A DNA stretch of 64,000 nucleotides, taken from Flavobacteriaceae bacterium (GTDB lineage Bacteria; Bacteroidota; Bacteroidia; Flavobacteriales; Flavobacteriaceae). A program made the translations under genes and the position numbers. The notes below the pieces were generated by a model. That model saw only the letters and a list, made by a program, of their open reading frames with translations. It ran no database searches and had not been told where the DNA came from. Below, in pieces: positions 1-9,148 of the stretch. Numbering within the stretch: position 1 is the first letter of the stretch; each line of letters starts with the position of its first letter. The stretch spans positions 62,001-126,000 of the forward strand of contig JAQWSK010000016.1 in the NCBI GenBank assembly GCA_029243245.1, in the 5' to 3' direction.

Positions 1-2
1 GC

Positions 3-308
3 TGTGTTGTATCAAGTTTTTTTGCTGATATTTTTAGAAACAATTGTTTAAATATTGGTGTATTACCTGTCCAAGTTTCAGAGGATTTTCTATCAAAGAT
101 TTTTAAAGAAATTCACAATGACTATAATTCAGAATTAGAAGTGAATCTTAAAAAGCAAAAAATATCAATTATTAAATTAAAAGAGTCCGAATCTTTTGAT
201 ATAGACCCTTATAAAAAAGATAATATGTTAAATGGGTATGATGATATAGATTACTTAATTAATATCAAAGAGCAAATTCGTAATTTCGCCGACAAAACAT
301 TCTTATAA
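3..308 (+). CDS. leuD: 3-isopropylmalate dehydratase small subunit, C-terminal part (truncated by window edge)
   Basis: The reading frame is open from the left edge and ends at a TAA at 306-308, giving about 101 residues. The segment FADIFRNNCLNIGVLPVQVS is the typical swivel-domain region of LeuD, where isomerase small subunits carry the D-I-F-x-N-N pattern. LeuD and LeuC together isomerise isopropylmalate (and citramalate) in leucine/isoleucine synthesis. It lies 9 bp before the citramalate synthase gene and is followed by leuB, so it is probably one operon. The N-terminal half is outside the window. Confidence 0.88.
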   Translation, partial: CVVSSFFADIFRNNCLNIGVLPVQVSEDFLSKIFKEIHNDYNSELEVNLKKQKISIIKLKESESFDIDPYKKDNMLNGYDDIDYLINIKEQIRNFADKTFL

Positions 309-317
309 AAAATAATT

Positions 318-1847
318 TTGAAATTAAAAAAAAATCGAACTATTGAAATAATGGACACCACTTTACGTGATGGTGAACAAACATCTGGAGTTTCTTTTTC
401 AGCTTCAGAAAAACTTACTCTATCTAAATTACTGTTAAATGAATTAAAGGTTGATCGAATTGAAGTTGCTTCAGCTAGAGTTTCAAAGGGTGAACTGGAA
501 GCTGTAAAACAAATAAATGACTGGTCGAAAGAAAATGGGTTTCAAGAAAAAATCGAAATACTCACTTTTGTTGATAATGGAGTTTCTTTGGAATGGCTAA
601 TACGTTCTGGTGCAAAAGTTCAAAACTTATTGACAAAGGGATCCTTAAACCATCTTAATTATCAATTAAAACAAACACCCAACGAGCATTTTAAGAAAGT
701 TGAACAAATTTTTATTGATGCAAAAAAAAATGGAATATTAACAAATGTTTATTTAGAAGATTGGAGTAATGGGATGCGAAATTCTCAAGAATATGTTTTT
801 GATTACTTAGATTTTTTAGCTAGCCAATCCGTGAAAAGAATTTTGCTTCCAGACACACTAGGAGTTTTAACACCTAATGAAACTAAAACATATATATCTA
901 AAATAGTTAAACGCTATCCAAAACAACATTTTGATTTTCACGGGCATAATGATTATGATCTAGGTGTTGCCAATACAATGGAAGCTGTAAAAGCAGGAGC
1001 TCACGGATTACATCTTACAATAAACGGAATGGGGGAAAGAGCGGGAAATACTCCATTGGCAAGTGCTATTTCGGTTTTAAATGATTTTGTTCCTGAAGTA
1101 AAATCAAAAATTAGAGAAAAAGCTTTATTTAAGGTTAGTCAGATAGTGTCAACGTTTACCGGATTTAGAATACCTGTAAATAAACCCATTGTTGGCGCTA
1201 ATGTGTTTACTCAAACCGCAGGAGTTCACGCTGATGGAGATAGTAAAAATAATTTGTATTGCAATGATCTATTGCCTGAGCGTTTTGGCAGAAAACGTTC
1301 ATATGCTCTGGGTAAAACTTCTGGCAAAGCTAATGTTCTCAAAAATCTTCAAAAACTTGGACTAACACTGAATAAAAATGATATAAAAAAAGTTACAAAA
1401 CGAATTATTGAGCTTGGTGATAAAAAGCAGAAAGTAACAACCTATGATCTTCCATATATTATTTCAGATGTCTTGGATAGCAAGGATATGCAAAAGAAAG
1501 TTTTTGTTAAATCATATGTCCTAACTCATGCTAAAGGATTAAATCCAACTACATCTGTCTGTCTAGAAATTGAAGGGAAAGTAATCGAAGAAAATGCTTC
1601 TGGTGATGGTCAGTTTGATGCTTTTATGAACGCAATTCGAAAAATCTATAAAAGAAAAAAACTTGTTTTACCTAAATTAATTGATTATGCCGTTCATATC
1701 CCTCCTGGAAGCAACTCAGATGCGCTATGCGAAACAAGCATCACTTGGAAGAATAATAACAAAGAATTTATCACCCGTGGGCTTGATTCAGATCAAACAG
1801 TTTCAGCAATAGTAGCTACAGAAAAAATGTTAAACAATTTATACTAA
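318..1847 (+). CDS. cimA: (R)-citramalate synthase, Leptospira-type (LeuA-like family)
   Basis: The 509-residue protein has an N-terminal HMGL-type TIM barrel (TTLRDGEQ at residues 14-21, HGHNDYDLGVAN near 210) and a C-terminal LeuA-type regulatory domain (about 380-509). It closely follows my recollection of Leptospira CimA: DRIEVASARVSKGE, NLLTKGS, NVYLEDWSNG, QTAGVHADGD and GRKRSYALGK are all present. CimA condenses pyruvate with acetyl-CoA to citramalate, which LeuCD and LeuB turn into 2-oxobutyrate for isoleucine. The start is TTG at 318; the first in-frame ATG (351) would cut into the barrel. Many databases call such proteins 2-isopropylmalate synthase, so that remains the alternative. 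It sits between leuD and leuB. Confidence 0.85.
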   Translation: MKLKKNRTIEIMDTTLRDGEQTSGVSFSASEKLTLSKLLLNELKVDRIEVASARVSKGELEAVKQINDWSKENGFQEKIEILTFVDNGVSLEWLIRSGAKVQNLLTKGSLNHLNYQLKQTPNEHFKKVEQIFIDAKKNGILTNVYLEDWSNGMRNSQEYVFDYLDFLASQSVKRILLPDTLGVLTPNETKTYISKIVKRYPKQHFDFHGHNDYDLGVANTMEAVKAGAHGLHLTINGMGERAGNTPLASAISVLNDFVPEVKSKIREKALFKVSQIVSTFTGFRIPVNKPIVGANVFTQTAGVHADGDSKNNLYCNDLLPERFGRKRSYALGKTSGKANVLKNLQKLGLTLNKNDIKKVTKRIIELGDKKQKVTTYDLPYIISDVLDSKDMQKKVFVKSYVLTHAKGLNPTTSVCLEIEGKVIEENASGDGQFDAFMNAIRKIYKRKKLVLPKLIDYAVHIPPGSNSDALCETSITWKNNNKEFITRGLDSDQTVSAIVATEKMLNNLY

Positions 1848-1851
1848 ACAG

Positions 1852-2919
1852 ATGAAATTAAACATTGCTCTTTTAGCTGGAGATGGAATTGGTCCTGAAA
1901 TTATTCACGAAGCAGTAAAAATATCAAATGCTATTGCTCAAAAATTTACCCATGAAATTAACTGGATATCTGGTCTTACAGGAGCTGCTGCAATTGACGC
2001 TGTTGGTGATCCTTACCCTGAAGACACCCATAGTATTTGTTTAGAAGCTGATGCTGTTCTTTTTGGAGCTATAGGATTGCCTCGATTTGACAATGATCCA
2101 TTAGCAAAAGTTAGACCTGAAGAAGGGCTTTTAAGAATGAGAAAAAAATTAGGTTTATATGCAAATGTTAGACCTACATTTACTTTTCCCTCTTTAATAG
2201 ATAAATCTCCCTTGAAAAAAGAAAGAATAAAAGGCACTGATTTAGTTTTTATAAGGGAATTAACCGGAGGGATTTATTTTGGAGAAAAAGGTCGAAGAAA
2301 TAATGGTAATATTGCTTATGACACATGTACTTATAGTAGGGATGAAATCATAAGATTAGCTAGAAAGGGTTTTGAGTTGGCAATGACAAGATCTAAACGT
2401 TTATGTTGCGTGGATAAAGCAAATGTTATGGAAAGCTCAAGATTATGGAGGGAAACAGTTCAAAATTTAGAAATAGAATATCCTGAAGTAGAAGTTTCAT
2501 ATGAGTTAGTCGATGCGGTTGCAATGAGATTGGTCCAATGGCCTAACAAATATGATGTTTTAATTACTGAAAATTTATTTGGTGATATCTTAACTGATGA
2601 AGCTTCTGTAATTTCAGGTTCGATGGGTTTAATGCCATCTGCTTCGCTTGGTAATGAAAATGCTTTATATGAGCCTATACATGGTTCTTTTCCTCAAGCG
2701 ACTGGAAAAAACATAGCTAATCCCATAGCAACTATTCTCTCGGCAGCTATGATGTTTGAGATGAGTTTTAATTTAACTAAAGAAGGTAAACTGATTAGAG
2801 AGGTGGTTAATAAATCTCTAAAGCGAGGTATAGTTACCGAAGACCTTTCAGATGGTGAAAAATCATATACAACATCAGAGGTTGGGGACTTCTTGGTTAA
2901 AGAGATTTTAAATAAATAA
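1852..2919 (+). CDS. leuB: 3-isopropylmalate dehydrogenase
   Basis: The 355-residue protein has the full isocitrate/isopropylmalate dehydrogenase pattern: LLAGDGIGPEI at the N-terminus, the substrate arginines in RPEEGLLRMRKKL, FIRELTGGIYFGEK, the VDKANVMESS segment, NLFGDILTDEASV and EPIHGSFPQATGKNIANP. It oxidatively decarboxylates 3-isopropylmalate with NAD, and in citramalate-using organisms also 3-methylmalate. It begins 4 bp after the citramalate synthase stop, which indicates one transcript. Length is normal for the family. Confidence 0.96.
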   Translation: MKLNIALLAGDGIGPEIIHEAVKISNAIAQKFTHEINWISGLTGAAAIDAVGDPYPEDTHSICLEADAVLFGAIGLPRFDNDPLAKVRPEEGLLRMRKKLGLYANVRPTFTFPSLIDKSPLKKERIKGTDLVFIRELTGGIYFGEKGRRNNGNIAYDTCTYSRDEIIRLARKGFELAMTRSKRLCCVDKANVMESSRLWRETVQNLEIEYPEVEVSYELVDAVAMRLVQWPNKYDVLITENLFGDILTDEASVISGSMGLMPSASLGNENALYEPIHGSFPQATGKNIANPIATILSAAMMFEMSFNLTKEGKLIREVVNKSLKRGIVTEDLSDGEKSYTTSEVGDFLVKEILNK

Positions 2920-2924
2920 AAACA

Positions 2925-3260
2925 TCAAAGAACTGGAGTGCCATTTAAAACTTTTTGATCAGGCTTTAAAAGAATTATTCCTTTTTTAGTAGAAACTCCC
3001 AATATCAAACATTGACTTTTAAAATTAAAAATTTTTCTTTCACCTATATTTACTACAGCAATAATTTGCTTACCTATTAAATCAACTGATGAATATAAAT
3101 CTGTTATTTGAGCTGATGACTTTAGTTCCCCTAACAAACCAAAATCAATCAATAATTTATACGCAGGTTTTTTTGCTTTTTCAAAAACAACAGCATTTAT
3201 AACCCTACCTATCCTTATATCAATAGAGCTAAAATCTTCAAAATCAATTATACTTTTCAT
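2925..3260 (-). CDS. csaA: CsaA-like tRNA-binding (EMAP-II/OB-fold) protein
   Basis: This 111-residue protein is a single tRNA-binding OB-fold domain of the CsaA type: IDIRIGRVINA, KKPAYKLLIDFG, SSAQIT, IAVVNIGERKI and the C-terminal LLKPD...NGTPVL are characteristic. CsaA proteins are homodimers that bind tRNA and were described as having chaperone-like activity in protein export in Bacillus; the role in flavobacteria is not settled. It is convergent with leuB, only 5 bp away, with no obvious terminator between them, and may be co-transcribed with the peptidyl-prolyl isomerase gene upstream on the same strand. Confidence 0.9.
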   Translation of the reverse strand: MKSIIDFEDFSSIDIRIGRVINAVVFEKAKKPAYKLLIDFGLLGELKSSAQITDLYSSVDLIGKQIIAVVNIGERKIFNFKSQCLILGVSTKKGIILLKPDQKVLNGTPVL

Positions 3261-3279
3261 TTAATAAAAAAGAGAGCTA

Positions 3280-4212
3280 TTAATTTATTTTTATTAATTC
3301 AACTTCAAAAATCAATGTAGAGTCAGGAGGAATTACTCCACCAGCTCCTTGACTACCATATGCTAAGTTACTGGGGATCAAAAATTTAGCTGAAGCTCCC
3401 TCACTAATAAGACTAATACCTTCATCCCAGCCTGGAATTACTTGACCTACTCCTATTAAAAATTCAATAGGTTGATTCCTCTCATATGAAGAATCAAAAA
3501 CAGTTCCATCCAATAACATTCCCTTATAATGAACTGAGACATTATCCCCCTTACTAGGCTTTTTATTGTTTCCTCTTTTATTTATTACAAAGTACAAACC
3601 TGAAGAGGTTTTTTGCATTCCTATTATTTGGTCTGCAAGCAGATGTTTTTGGACACCATTAGTAATTTTTTCTTGTTCATTTTTTTTAATCAAAAAACTT
3701 TCAAATGCTTTGACGGAATCCCATTCATTTGCTTTCTCGCCAATCCTTAAAATTTCAATCTTATTAATTATGTCATCCTGTTTTATTTGATTTACAATTT
3801 CGTGCCCCTTTGTAACTTTCCCAAAAACTGTATGTTTGCCATCAAGCCAATTTGTTGATATATGTGTTATAAAAAATTGACTGCCATTTGTCCCAGGACC
3901 CGCATTTGCCATAGACAAAATACCAGGTTTGTCGTGTTTAAGCTCATCTGTAAACTCATCATCAAACTGATAACCAGGACCAGCAACACCAGTGCCTTGA
4001 GGGCATCCACCTTGAATCATAAAATTTGGTATTACTCTATGAAATTTAAGCCCATTATAATATGGCTCTCCACTTTCTTTGAAATCGTTCTTGATATTTC
4101 CTTCTGCCAAACCAACAAAATTACCTACAGTTCCAGGAGTTAATTTATATGTTAATTCAACAAATATTTCTCCCTTTGAAGTGTCAAATTTTGCATATAA
4201 TCCGTCTTTCAT
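3280..4212 (-). CDS. Dual-family peptidyl-prolyl isomerase: cyclophilin domain fused to FKBP domain
   Basis: The 310-residue protein joins two unrelated prolyl isomerase folds. Residues 1 to about 155 form a cyclophilin ([35 protein letters not shown]). Residues about 200-310 form an FKBP domain ([49 protein letters not shown]). The linker is about 45 residues and charged. There is no signal peptide, so it is probably cytosolic. Dual-family immunophilins of this order have been described in flavobacteria and some other lineages. Catalytic residues of both domains look intact. A TATATTTG element lies 24 bp upstream. Confidence 0.93.
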   Translation of the reverse strand: MKDGLYAKFDTSKGEIFVELTYKLTPGTVGNFVGLAEGNIKNDFKESGEPYYNGLKFHRVIPNFMIQGGCPQGTGVAGPGYQFDDEFTDELKHDKPGILSMANAGPGTNGSQFFITHISTNWLDGKHTVFGKVTKGHEIVNQIKQDDIINKIEILRIGEKANEWDSVKAFESFLIKKNEQEKITNGVQKHLLADQIIGMQKTSSGLYFVINKRGNNKKPSKGDNVSVHYKGMLLDGTVFDSSYERNQPIEFLIGVGQVIPGWDEGISLISEGASAKFLIPSNLAYGSQGAGGVIPPDSTLIFEVELIKIN

Positions 4213-4235
4213 GATTTTCTTTATAATTTATGTTT

Positions 4236-4243
4236 CAAATATA
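4236..4243 (-). promoter_or_regulatory. Possible -7 element (TATATTTG) of the dual PPIase gene
   Basis: Read on the minus strand this is TATATTTG, a perfect match to the Bacteroidota TAnnTTTG box, placed 24 bp before the ATG at 4212. The nearest TTG is only 13 bp further upstream, too close for a standard -33 element, so only the -7 box is supported. Confidence 0.45.
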
Positions 4244-4278
4244 ACTATATGGTTATCAATAAAAAGTTTTAGAGTAAT

Positions 4279-6456
4279 CTAATTTGCAACGTCAGATAAA
4301 AACTTTATTCTGTATAATCTAATTTCTTCTTCTTCAAAATCTTCCTCAAAATTATTTATTGCATTTTCAATTTTATCTGATTCCGCTTCAATGAAATAAT
4401 CATATAACTCATCTTGAGAATCTTCATCCAAAATTTCTTCAATCCAATAATCAATATTTAACTTTGTGCCTGCATTCACAATCGTTTCCATTTCAGAAAT
4501 CAATTTTTCCATTTTCATTCCTTTTGAGGAAGCAATATCATCCAGAGGGAGTTTTCTATCAATATTTTGAATTAAAAAAAGCTTCAAAGATGACTTAGAA
4601 CCTGTACTTTTAAATATTAAATCATCTGGTCTGACAATTTCATTATCATTTACATAATCATTTATAAGCTTTAAAAAATATTTTCCATACCGTTTAGCTT
4701 TACCTTCACCTACACCAGTTATATTAACTAACTCCCCTCTATCTAATGGGTATTTAAATGCCATTTCATCCAGTGAATTTTCCTGAAAGACAACATAAGG
4801 AGGCACACCATTCTCTAATGCTATTTTTTTTCTTAATTTTTTCAAATGATTAACCAGGCTTTGATCAATAGCATTAGGCTTTATAGGTGTATTTGAATAA
4901 TTGCTATAATTATGATAAGATGTCATCATATAACTATGAGGAGAAATTAAATATTCCTTTCCTTTTTTTGATATTTTTAGCATGCCATAGGTTTCGATTT
5001 CTTTTATTAATAATCCTGAAATAACAGCTTGACAGATCAAGGCCATCCAATAGCTTTCATCTTTATAACTTCCATTTCCAAAAAAAGATTTTTGATCTGT
5101 TTTGTGAGAAATTATTAATGCGTTTGGCTTTCCTGTTAAAACTTTTACTAATTCTTTAGATTTATATTTTTCTTTTGTTTCCCTCACAATATCAATTAAT
5201 AAAGACAATTCTTTTTTAGCTTCCTCTTTAGGTTTAGGGTTTTTAACATTATCATCATTTTCAGCTCCTTCACCACTTAAAGGATCAAAATCTTCACCAA
5301 AATAATTAAGAAGAAACTGTCTTCTGGAAATTGAAGTTTCAGCATAAGAAGTCATTTCATTTAATAGTGCGTATCCTATTTCTTGTTCTGCTAAAGGCTT
5401 TCCTGCCATAAACTTTTCAAGTTTCTCAATGTCTTTAGGAGAGAAAAATGCTAGACAATGGCCTTCTCCTCCATCTCGCCCAGCTCTTCCTGTTTCTTGA
5501 TAATAGCTTTCTAGGCTCTTTGGTATGTCATAATGAATTACATAACGGACATCTGGTTTATCTATTCCCATTCCAAATGCAATTGTAGCAACAATCACAT
5601 CACAATCTTCGTTTATAAATTTATCCTGATTTGTTATTCTAGTTTTAGAATCTAACCCAGCATGATAAGGAAGAGCATTAATTTTGTTCACTTTTAGGAT
5701 TTGGGCTAATTGCTCAACTCGTTTTCTTGATAAACAATAAATAATTCCTGATTTACCTTCATTTTTTTTAATAAATCTAATTATATCAAGATCAACTTGA
5801 TCAGTTTTAGACCTAACTTCATAAAAAAGATTTGGCCTATTAAATGAAGCTTTAAAAACTTTAGCATTTTGTATTTTAAGGTTTTTCATTATATCCTCTT
5901 GAACTTTTGGAGTTGCAGTGGCTGTTAAGGCTATTATAGGTACATTTTTTTTTATTTTGTCAACTATATCTCTCAAGTTTCTATAATCAGGACGAAAATC
6001 ATGGCCCCATTCTGAAATACAATGAGCTTCATCTATTGCAACAAAGGAAATTTCAACCTGTCTTAAAAAAGATATTGTGTTTAGTTTGGTTAATGATTCA
6101 GGAGCAACATACAAAAGCTTAGTAACACCAATAGTTATATCATTTTTAACTTTTTCAATACTAGATTTAGTTAGTGAAGAATTTAGAACATGAGCTACAC
6201 TATCACTAGAAGATAAGCCTCTTATTGCATCAACCTGATTTTTCATTAAAGCGATCAATGGAGATACAACAATTGCCGTTCCTGAATTTAAAAGTGCAGG
6301 TAACTGATAACATAAAGATTTTCCTCCTCCAGTAGGCATTATTACAAAGGAGTTTTTCTTCTGTATAAGATTTTCTATAACAGGCTTCTGCAAACCTTTA
6401 AACTTTAAAAATCCAAAATATTTTTTTAACTCTTTTTCTAAATCTTCTCCTTTCAT
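4279..6456 (-). CDS. recQ: ATP-dependent DNA helicase RecQ
   Basis: The 725-residue protein has the standard order: helicase domain with PTGGGKSLCYQLP (Walker A) and DEAHCISEWGHDFRPDYR, a second helicase domain ending in QETGRAGRDGGEG, a winged-helix RQC region, and an HRDC domain (about 530-605). RecQ unwinds recombination and fork intermediates. The zinc-binding cysteines of the RQC region are missing: the usual C-R-R position is SRRQFLLNYFGE, and the later CxxCxxC cluster is replaced by an acidic GEGAENDDN stretch. The C-terminal tail after HRDC is acidic. It is divergent from kdsD. Confidence 0.95.
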   Translation of the reverse strand: MKGEDLEKELKKYFGFLKFKGLQKPVIENLIQKKNSFVIMPTGGGKSLCYQLPALLNSGTAIVVSPLIALMKNQVDAIRGLSSSDSVAHVLNSSLTKSSIEKVKNDITIGVTKLLYVAPESLTKLNTISFLRQVEISFVAIDEAHCISEWGHDFRPDYRNLRDIVDKIKKNVPIIALTATATPKVQEDIMKNLKIQNAKVFKASFNRPNLFYEVRSKTDQVDLDIIRFIKKNEGKSGIIYCLSRKRVEQLAQILKVNKINALPYHAGLDSKTRITNQDKFINEDCDVIVATIAFGMGIDKPDVRYVIHYDIPKSLESYYQETGRAGRDGGEGHCLAFFSPKDIEKLEKFMAGKPLAEQEIGYALLNEMTSYAETSISRRQFLLNYFGEDFDPLSGEGAENDDNVKNPKPKEEAKKELSLLIDIVRETKEKYKSKELVKVLTGKPNALIISHKTDQKSFFGNGSYKDESYWMALICQAVISGLLIKEIETYGMLKISKKGKEYLISPHSYMMTSYHNYSNYSNTPIKPNAIDQSLVNHLKKLRKKIALENGVPPYVVFQENSLDEMAFKYPLDRGELVNITGVGEGKAKRYGKYFLKLINDYVNDNEIVRPDDLIFKSTGSKSSLKLFLIQNIDRKLPLDDIASSKGMKMEKLISEMETIVNAGTKLNIDYWIEEILDEDSQDELYDYFIEAESDKIENAINNFEEDFEEEEIRLYRIKFLSDVAN

Positions 6457-6484
6457 CGAGATCGATGCTTAATCATAAAATAGC

Positions 6485-6492
6485 TACATTTG
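6485..6492 (+). promoter_or_regulatory. Possible -7 element (TACATTTG) of the kdsD-tatC-lptB operon
   Basis: TACATTTG matches TAnnTTTG exactly and lies 52 bp before the TTG start of kdsD, in the recQ-kdsD divergent gap. No clear TTG at -33 is visible. Confidence 0.5.
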
Positions 6493-6543
6493 CATTATTT
6501 AAATATACAATTTTCTTTTAGAAAATTTTAAACATTACTCGGT

Positions 6544-7509
6544 TTGACATCAAAAGAAAAAATTATTCACAGAGCAAAGACAACTCTCTTAATTGAAGCT
6601 GAGGCAATTCAAAATTTAGTTAAGAATATAGGTGACAGCTTTTTTAAAGTTGTTGATAGTCTTGACAATTCTAAAGGAAGAGTAATAGTTACAGGAATTG
6701 GAAAAAGCGGTGTCATTGGAATGAAGATTGTGGCTACAATGAACTCAACTGGAACACCTTCAGTTTTTATGCATGCTGCTGATGCAATACATGGTGATTT
6801 AGGAATCATTCAAAAAAATGACTCTGTTATTTGTATATCAAAAAGTGGTAATTCTCCTGAGATAAAAGCATTAATACCATTTTTAAAAAAAGAAAAAAAT
6901 CTGTTAATTGGCATGACTGCAGATGAAAAATCTTTTTTGGCTAAAAATGCAGATCTTAATCTAATTACTCCAATTAAAAAAGAAGCTTGTCCAAACAACT
7001 TAGCCCCAACTACAAGCACTAGTGTTCAGCTTGCTATGGGAGACGCCTTATCTATGTGCTTATTAGAATTGAATAAATTTGAAGCTAAAGACTTTGCCAA
7101 ATATCATCCAGGAGGAAGTCTTGGAAGAATATTCTTTCTAACAACCAAAGATTTAATCGCATCACAAACTTTACCTACTGTTTCTCCAACAGATTTAGTT
7201 AAAAAAGTAATTACTGAAATATCATCAAAAAGACTTGGAGCTACTGCTGTAATTGATAAAAATAAAGTTGTAGGAATTATTACCGATGGAGATATTAGAA
7301 GAATGCTAGAAACATGTGAAAATTTTAATACAGTAATTGCTTCAGATATAATGACTAAAGACCCTTTTACTCTAAAACACGATACTTTAGCCTCAGATGC
7401 AATAAAGTTGATGAATAAAAAAAGTATTAATCATTTAATAATTACAGAAAATTCCAACTACATTGGTATAGTTCATATTTTAGATTTTATAAAAGAAGGA
7501 ATTAGTTAA
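6544..7509 (+). CDS. kdsD: Arabinose-5-phosphate isomerase (KpsF/GutQ family)
   Basis: The 321-residue protein has an N-terminal SIS domain (VTGIGKSGVIGMKIVATMNSTG, HAADAIHGDLG, ISKSGNSPEI, the TTSTSVQLAMGDAL segment) followed by two CBS domains (about 200-320). It converts ribulose 5-phosphate to arabinose 5-phosphate, the first step to Kdo for lipopolysaccharide. The likely start is TTG at 6544, since the first in-frame ATG lies inside the SIS fold. Its stop overlaps the tatC start (TAATG), and lptB follows, so this is an operon that mixes LPS synthesis, LPS transport and Tat export. Confidence 0.94.
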   Translation: MTSKEKIIHRAKTTLLIEAEAIQNLVKNIGDSFFKVVDSLDNSKGRVIVTGIGKSGVIGMKIVATMNSTGTPSVFMHAADAIHGDLGIIQKNDSVICISKSGNSPEIKALIPFLKKEKNLLIGMTADEKSFLAKNADLNLITPIKKEACPNNLAPTTSTSVQLAMGDALSMCLLELNKFEAKDFAKYHPGGSLGRIFFLTTKDLIASQTLPTVSPTDLVKKVITEISSKRLGATAVIDKNKVVGIITDGDIRRMLETCENFNTVIASDIMTKDPFTLKHDTLASDAIKLMNKKSINHLIITENSNYIGIVHILDFIKEGIS

Positions 7510-8324
7510 TGAAAGATCCTAATCAAATGTCATTTCTTGACCATCTTGAAGAATTGCGTTGGCACCTTATCAGATCTGTAATATCTATTCTCATATTCGG
7601 AATATTAGCATTTATATTTAAAGATTTTATTTTTAACACTCTTTTATTTGGTCCAAAAAATTCAGATTTTATAACATACAGATGGTTTTGTGATTTAAGT
7701 CAAGCATTAGGTCAAGGAAATAGTTTTTGTATTCAAGAAATGCCATTTAGAATTCAGAGCAGAACAATGGCTGGTCAATTTTCTGCACATTTATGGACTT
7801 CTATTTTGGCAGGTTTTATAGTATCGTTTCCTTATGTATTATTTGAGCTCTGGAAGTTTATTAGTCCTGGACTTAATGAAAATGAAAGAAAAAATGCTAG
7901 AGGATTTATTTCAATAGCTTCAGTTTTATTTTTTATTGGTATTTTTTTTGGATATTACATTATTACACCTCTATCTATAAATTTTTTAGGTAATTATACA
8001 GTAAGTAATGAGATTTTTAATGATTTCGATCTGTCAAGTTATATTGGTTTCTTAAGAGCCTCTGTACTGTCTGCTGGACTAATTTTCGAACTTCCAATAA
8101 TTATTTATTTCTTTACTAGAATTGGTATTGTTACTCCCTTATTTTTAAAGAAAAATAGAAAGTTTGCATTAGTTATTTTATTAAGTTTGTCAGCAATTAT
8201 AACACCCCCTGATATTACAAGCCAAATTATAGTATGTATTCCATTATTAATTTTATATGAGGTTAGTATTTTAATATCTAAAATAGTTTATAAAAAACAA
8301 CAACAAGAACTTAGTAAACTCTAA
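7509..8324 (+). CDS. tatC: Sec-independent protein translocase TatC
   Basis: The 271-residue protein is a six-helix TatC. The N-terminal MSFLDHLEELRWHLIRS signature is the signal-peptide binding region, followed by FELWKFISPGLNENERK and FELPIIIYFF. It forms the receptor of the twin-arginine translocase with TatA/TatB, which are not in this window. A longer first periplasmic loop (about residues 50-85, with two cysteines) is usual for Bacteroidota. It shares one base with the kdsD stop and ends 5 bp before lptB. Confidence 0.95.
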   Translation: MKDPNQMSFLDHLEELRWHLIRSVISILIFGILAFIFKDFIFNTLLFGPKNSDFITYRWFCDLSQALGQGNSFCIQEMPFRIQSRTMAGQFSAHLWTSILAGFIVSFPYVLFELWKFISPGLNENERKNARGFISIASVLFFIGIFFGYYIITPLSINFLGNYTVSNEIFNDFDLSSYIGFLRASVLSAGLIFELPIIIYFFTRIGIVTPLFLKKNRKFALVILLSLSAIITPPDITSQIIVCIPLLILYEVSILISKIVYKKQQQELSKL

Positions 8325-8329
8325 ATTAA

Positions 8330-9070
8330 ATGGAATTAAGAGCTGAAAATATAGAAAAATCCTACAGAGGAAAAAAAGTAGTAAAAGGAATTTCTTTGAA
8401 TGTAAATCAAGGAGAGATAGTTGGCCTTCTTGGGCCTAATGGTGCAGGTAAGACTACCTCATTCTATATGATAGTAGGTTTAATCAAACCAAATGCAGGA
8501 AATATTTATTTAAATAATGAAGAAATAACCAAATTCCCTATGTATAAAAGGGCTCAAAATGGTATTGGGTACCTTGCTCAAGAGGCTTCTGTTTTTAGAA
8601 AACTTAGTGTAGAAGACAATATTCTAAGTGTTTTACAAATGACTAACCTTAGTAAATCAGAACAAATTATAAAAACTGAGTCTCTTCTTGAAGAATTTGG
8701 CTTAACTCAAATAAGAAAAAACAGAGGAGATCTTCTGTCTGGTGGTGAAAGAAGAAGAACTGAAATAGCCAGGGCCCTTGCTACTGATCCAAAATTTGTT
8801 TTATTAGACGAACCCTTTGCAGGTGTTGATCCTATTGCTGTTGAAGATATTCAAAGGATTATAGCTCATTTACTTAAAAAAAATATTGGAATATTAATTA
8901 CAGATCATAATGTACAAGAAACACTTGCTATAACTGATAAAACATATTTAATGTTCGAAGGGAACATAATCAAAGAGGGAAGCCCTGAGGAATTATCAAA
9001 AGATGAAATGGTTAGGAAAGTTTATTTAGGAAAAAACTTTGAATTAAGAAAAAAGAAGATTGATTTATAG
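8330..9070 (+). CDS. lptB: LPS export ABC transporter ATP-binding protein
   Basis: The 246-residue ATPase has [17 protein letters not shown] (Walker A), the Q-loop in [34 protein letters not shown] (signature) and [15 protein letters not shown] (Walker B). The Y-L-x-Q-E-x-S-V-F-R-K-L phrase and the TDHNVQETL histidine switch are typical of LptB rather than other ABC proteins. LptB powers LPS extraction from the inner membrane with LptFG. Third gene of the kdsD operon; it is followed by a strong bidirectional hairpin. Confidence 0.95.
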   Translation: MELRAENIEKSYRGKKVVKGISLNVNQGEIVGLLGPNGAGKTTSFYMIVGLIKPNAGNIYLNNEEITKFPMYKRAQNGIGYLAQEASVFRKLSVEDNILSVLQMTNLSKSEQIIKTESLLEEFGLTQIRKNRGDLLSGGERRRTEIARALATDPKFVLLDEPFAGVDPIAVEDIQRIIAHLLKKNIGILITDHNVQETLAITDKTYLMFEGNIIKEGSPEELSKDEMVRKVYLGKNFELRKKKIDL

Positions 9071-9096
9071 AGTGACTACTGAGATTCGACCTCTTT

Positions 9097-9148
9097 CAAA
9101 AAACAAATAAAAGAAATGTTTGATACAATTTCTTTTATTTGTTTTTTG
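9097..9148. terminator. Bidirectional terminator between lptB and the deacetylase gene
   Basis: Two perfectly complementary 21-bp arms (9097-9117 and 9128-9148) flank a 10-nt loop. Each arm is A/T-rich with a run of six T on the outer side in its own transcript direction, so it can end transcription both ways. The right arm includes the stop codon and last codons of the minus-strand deacetylase gene. Confidence 0.85.
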
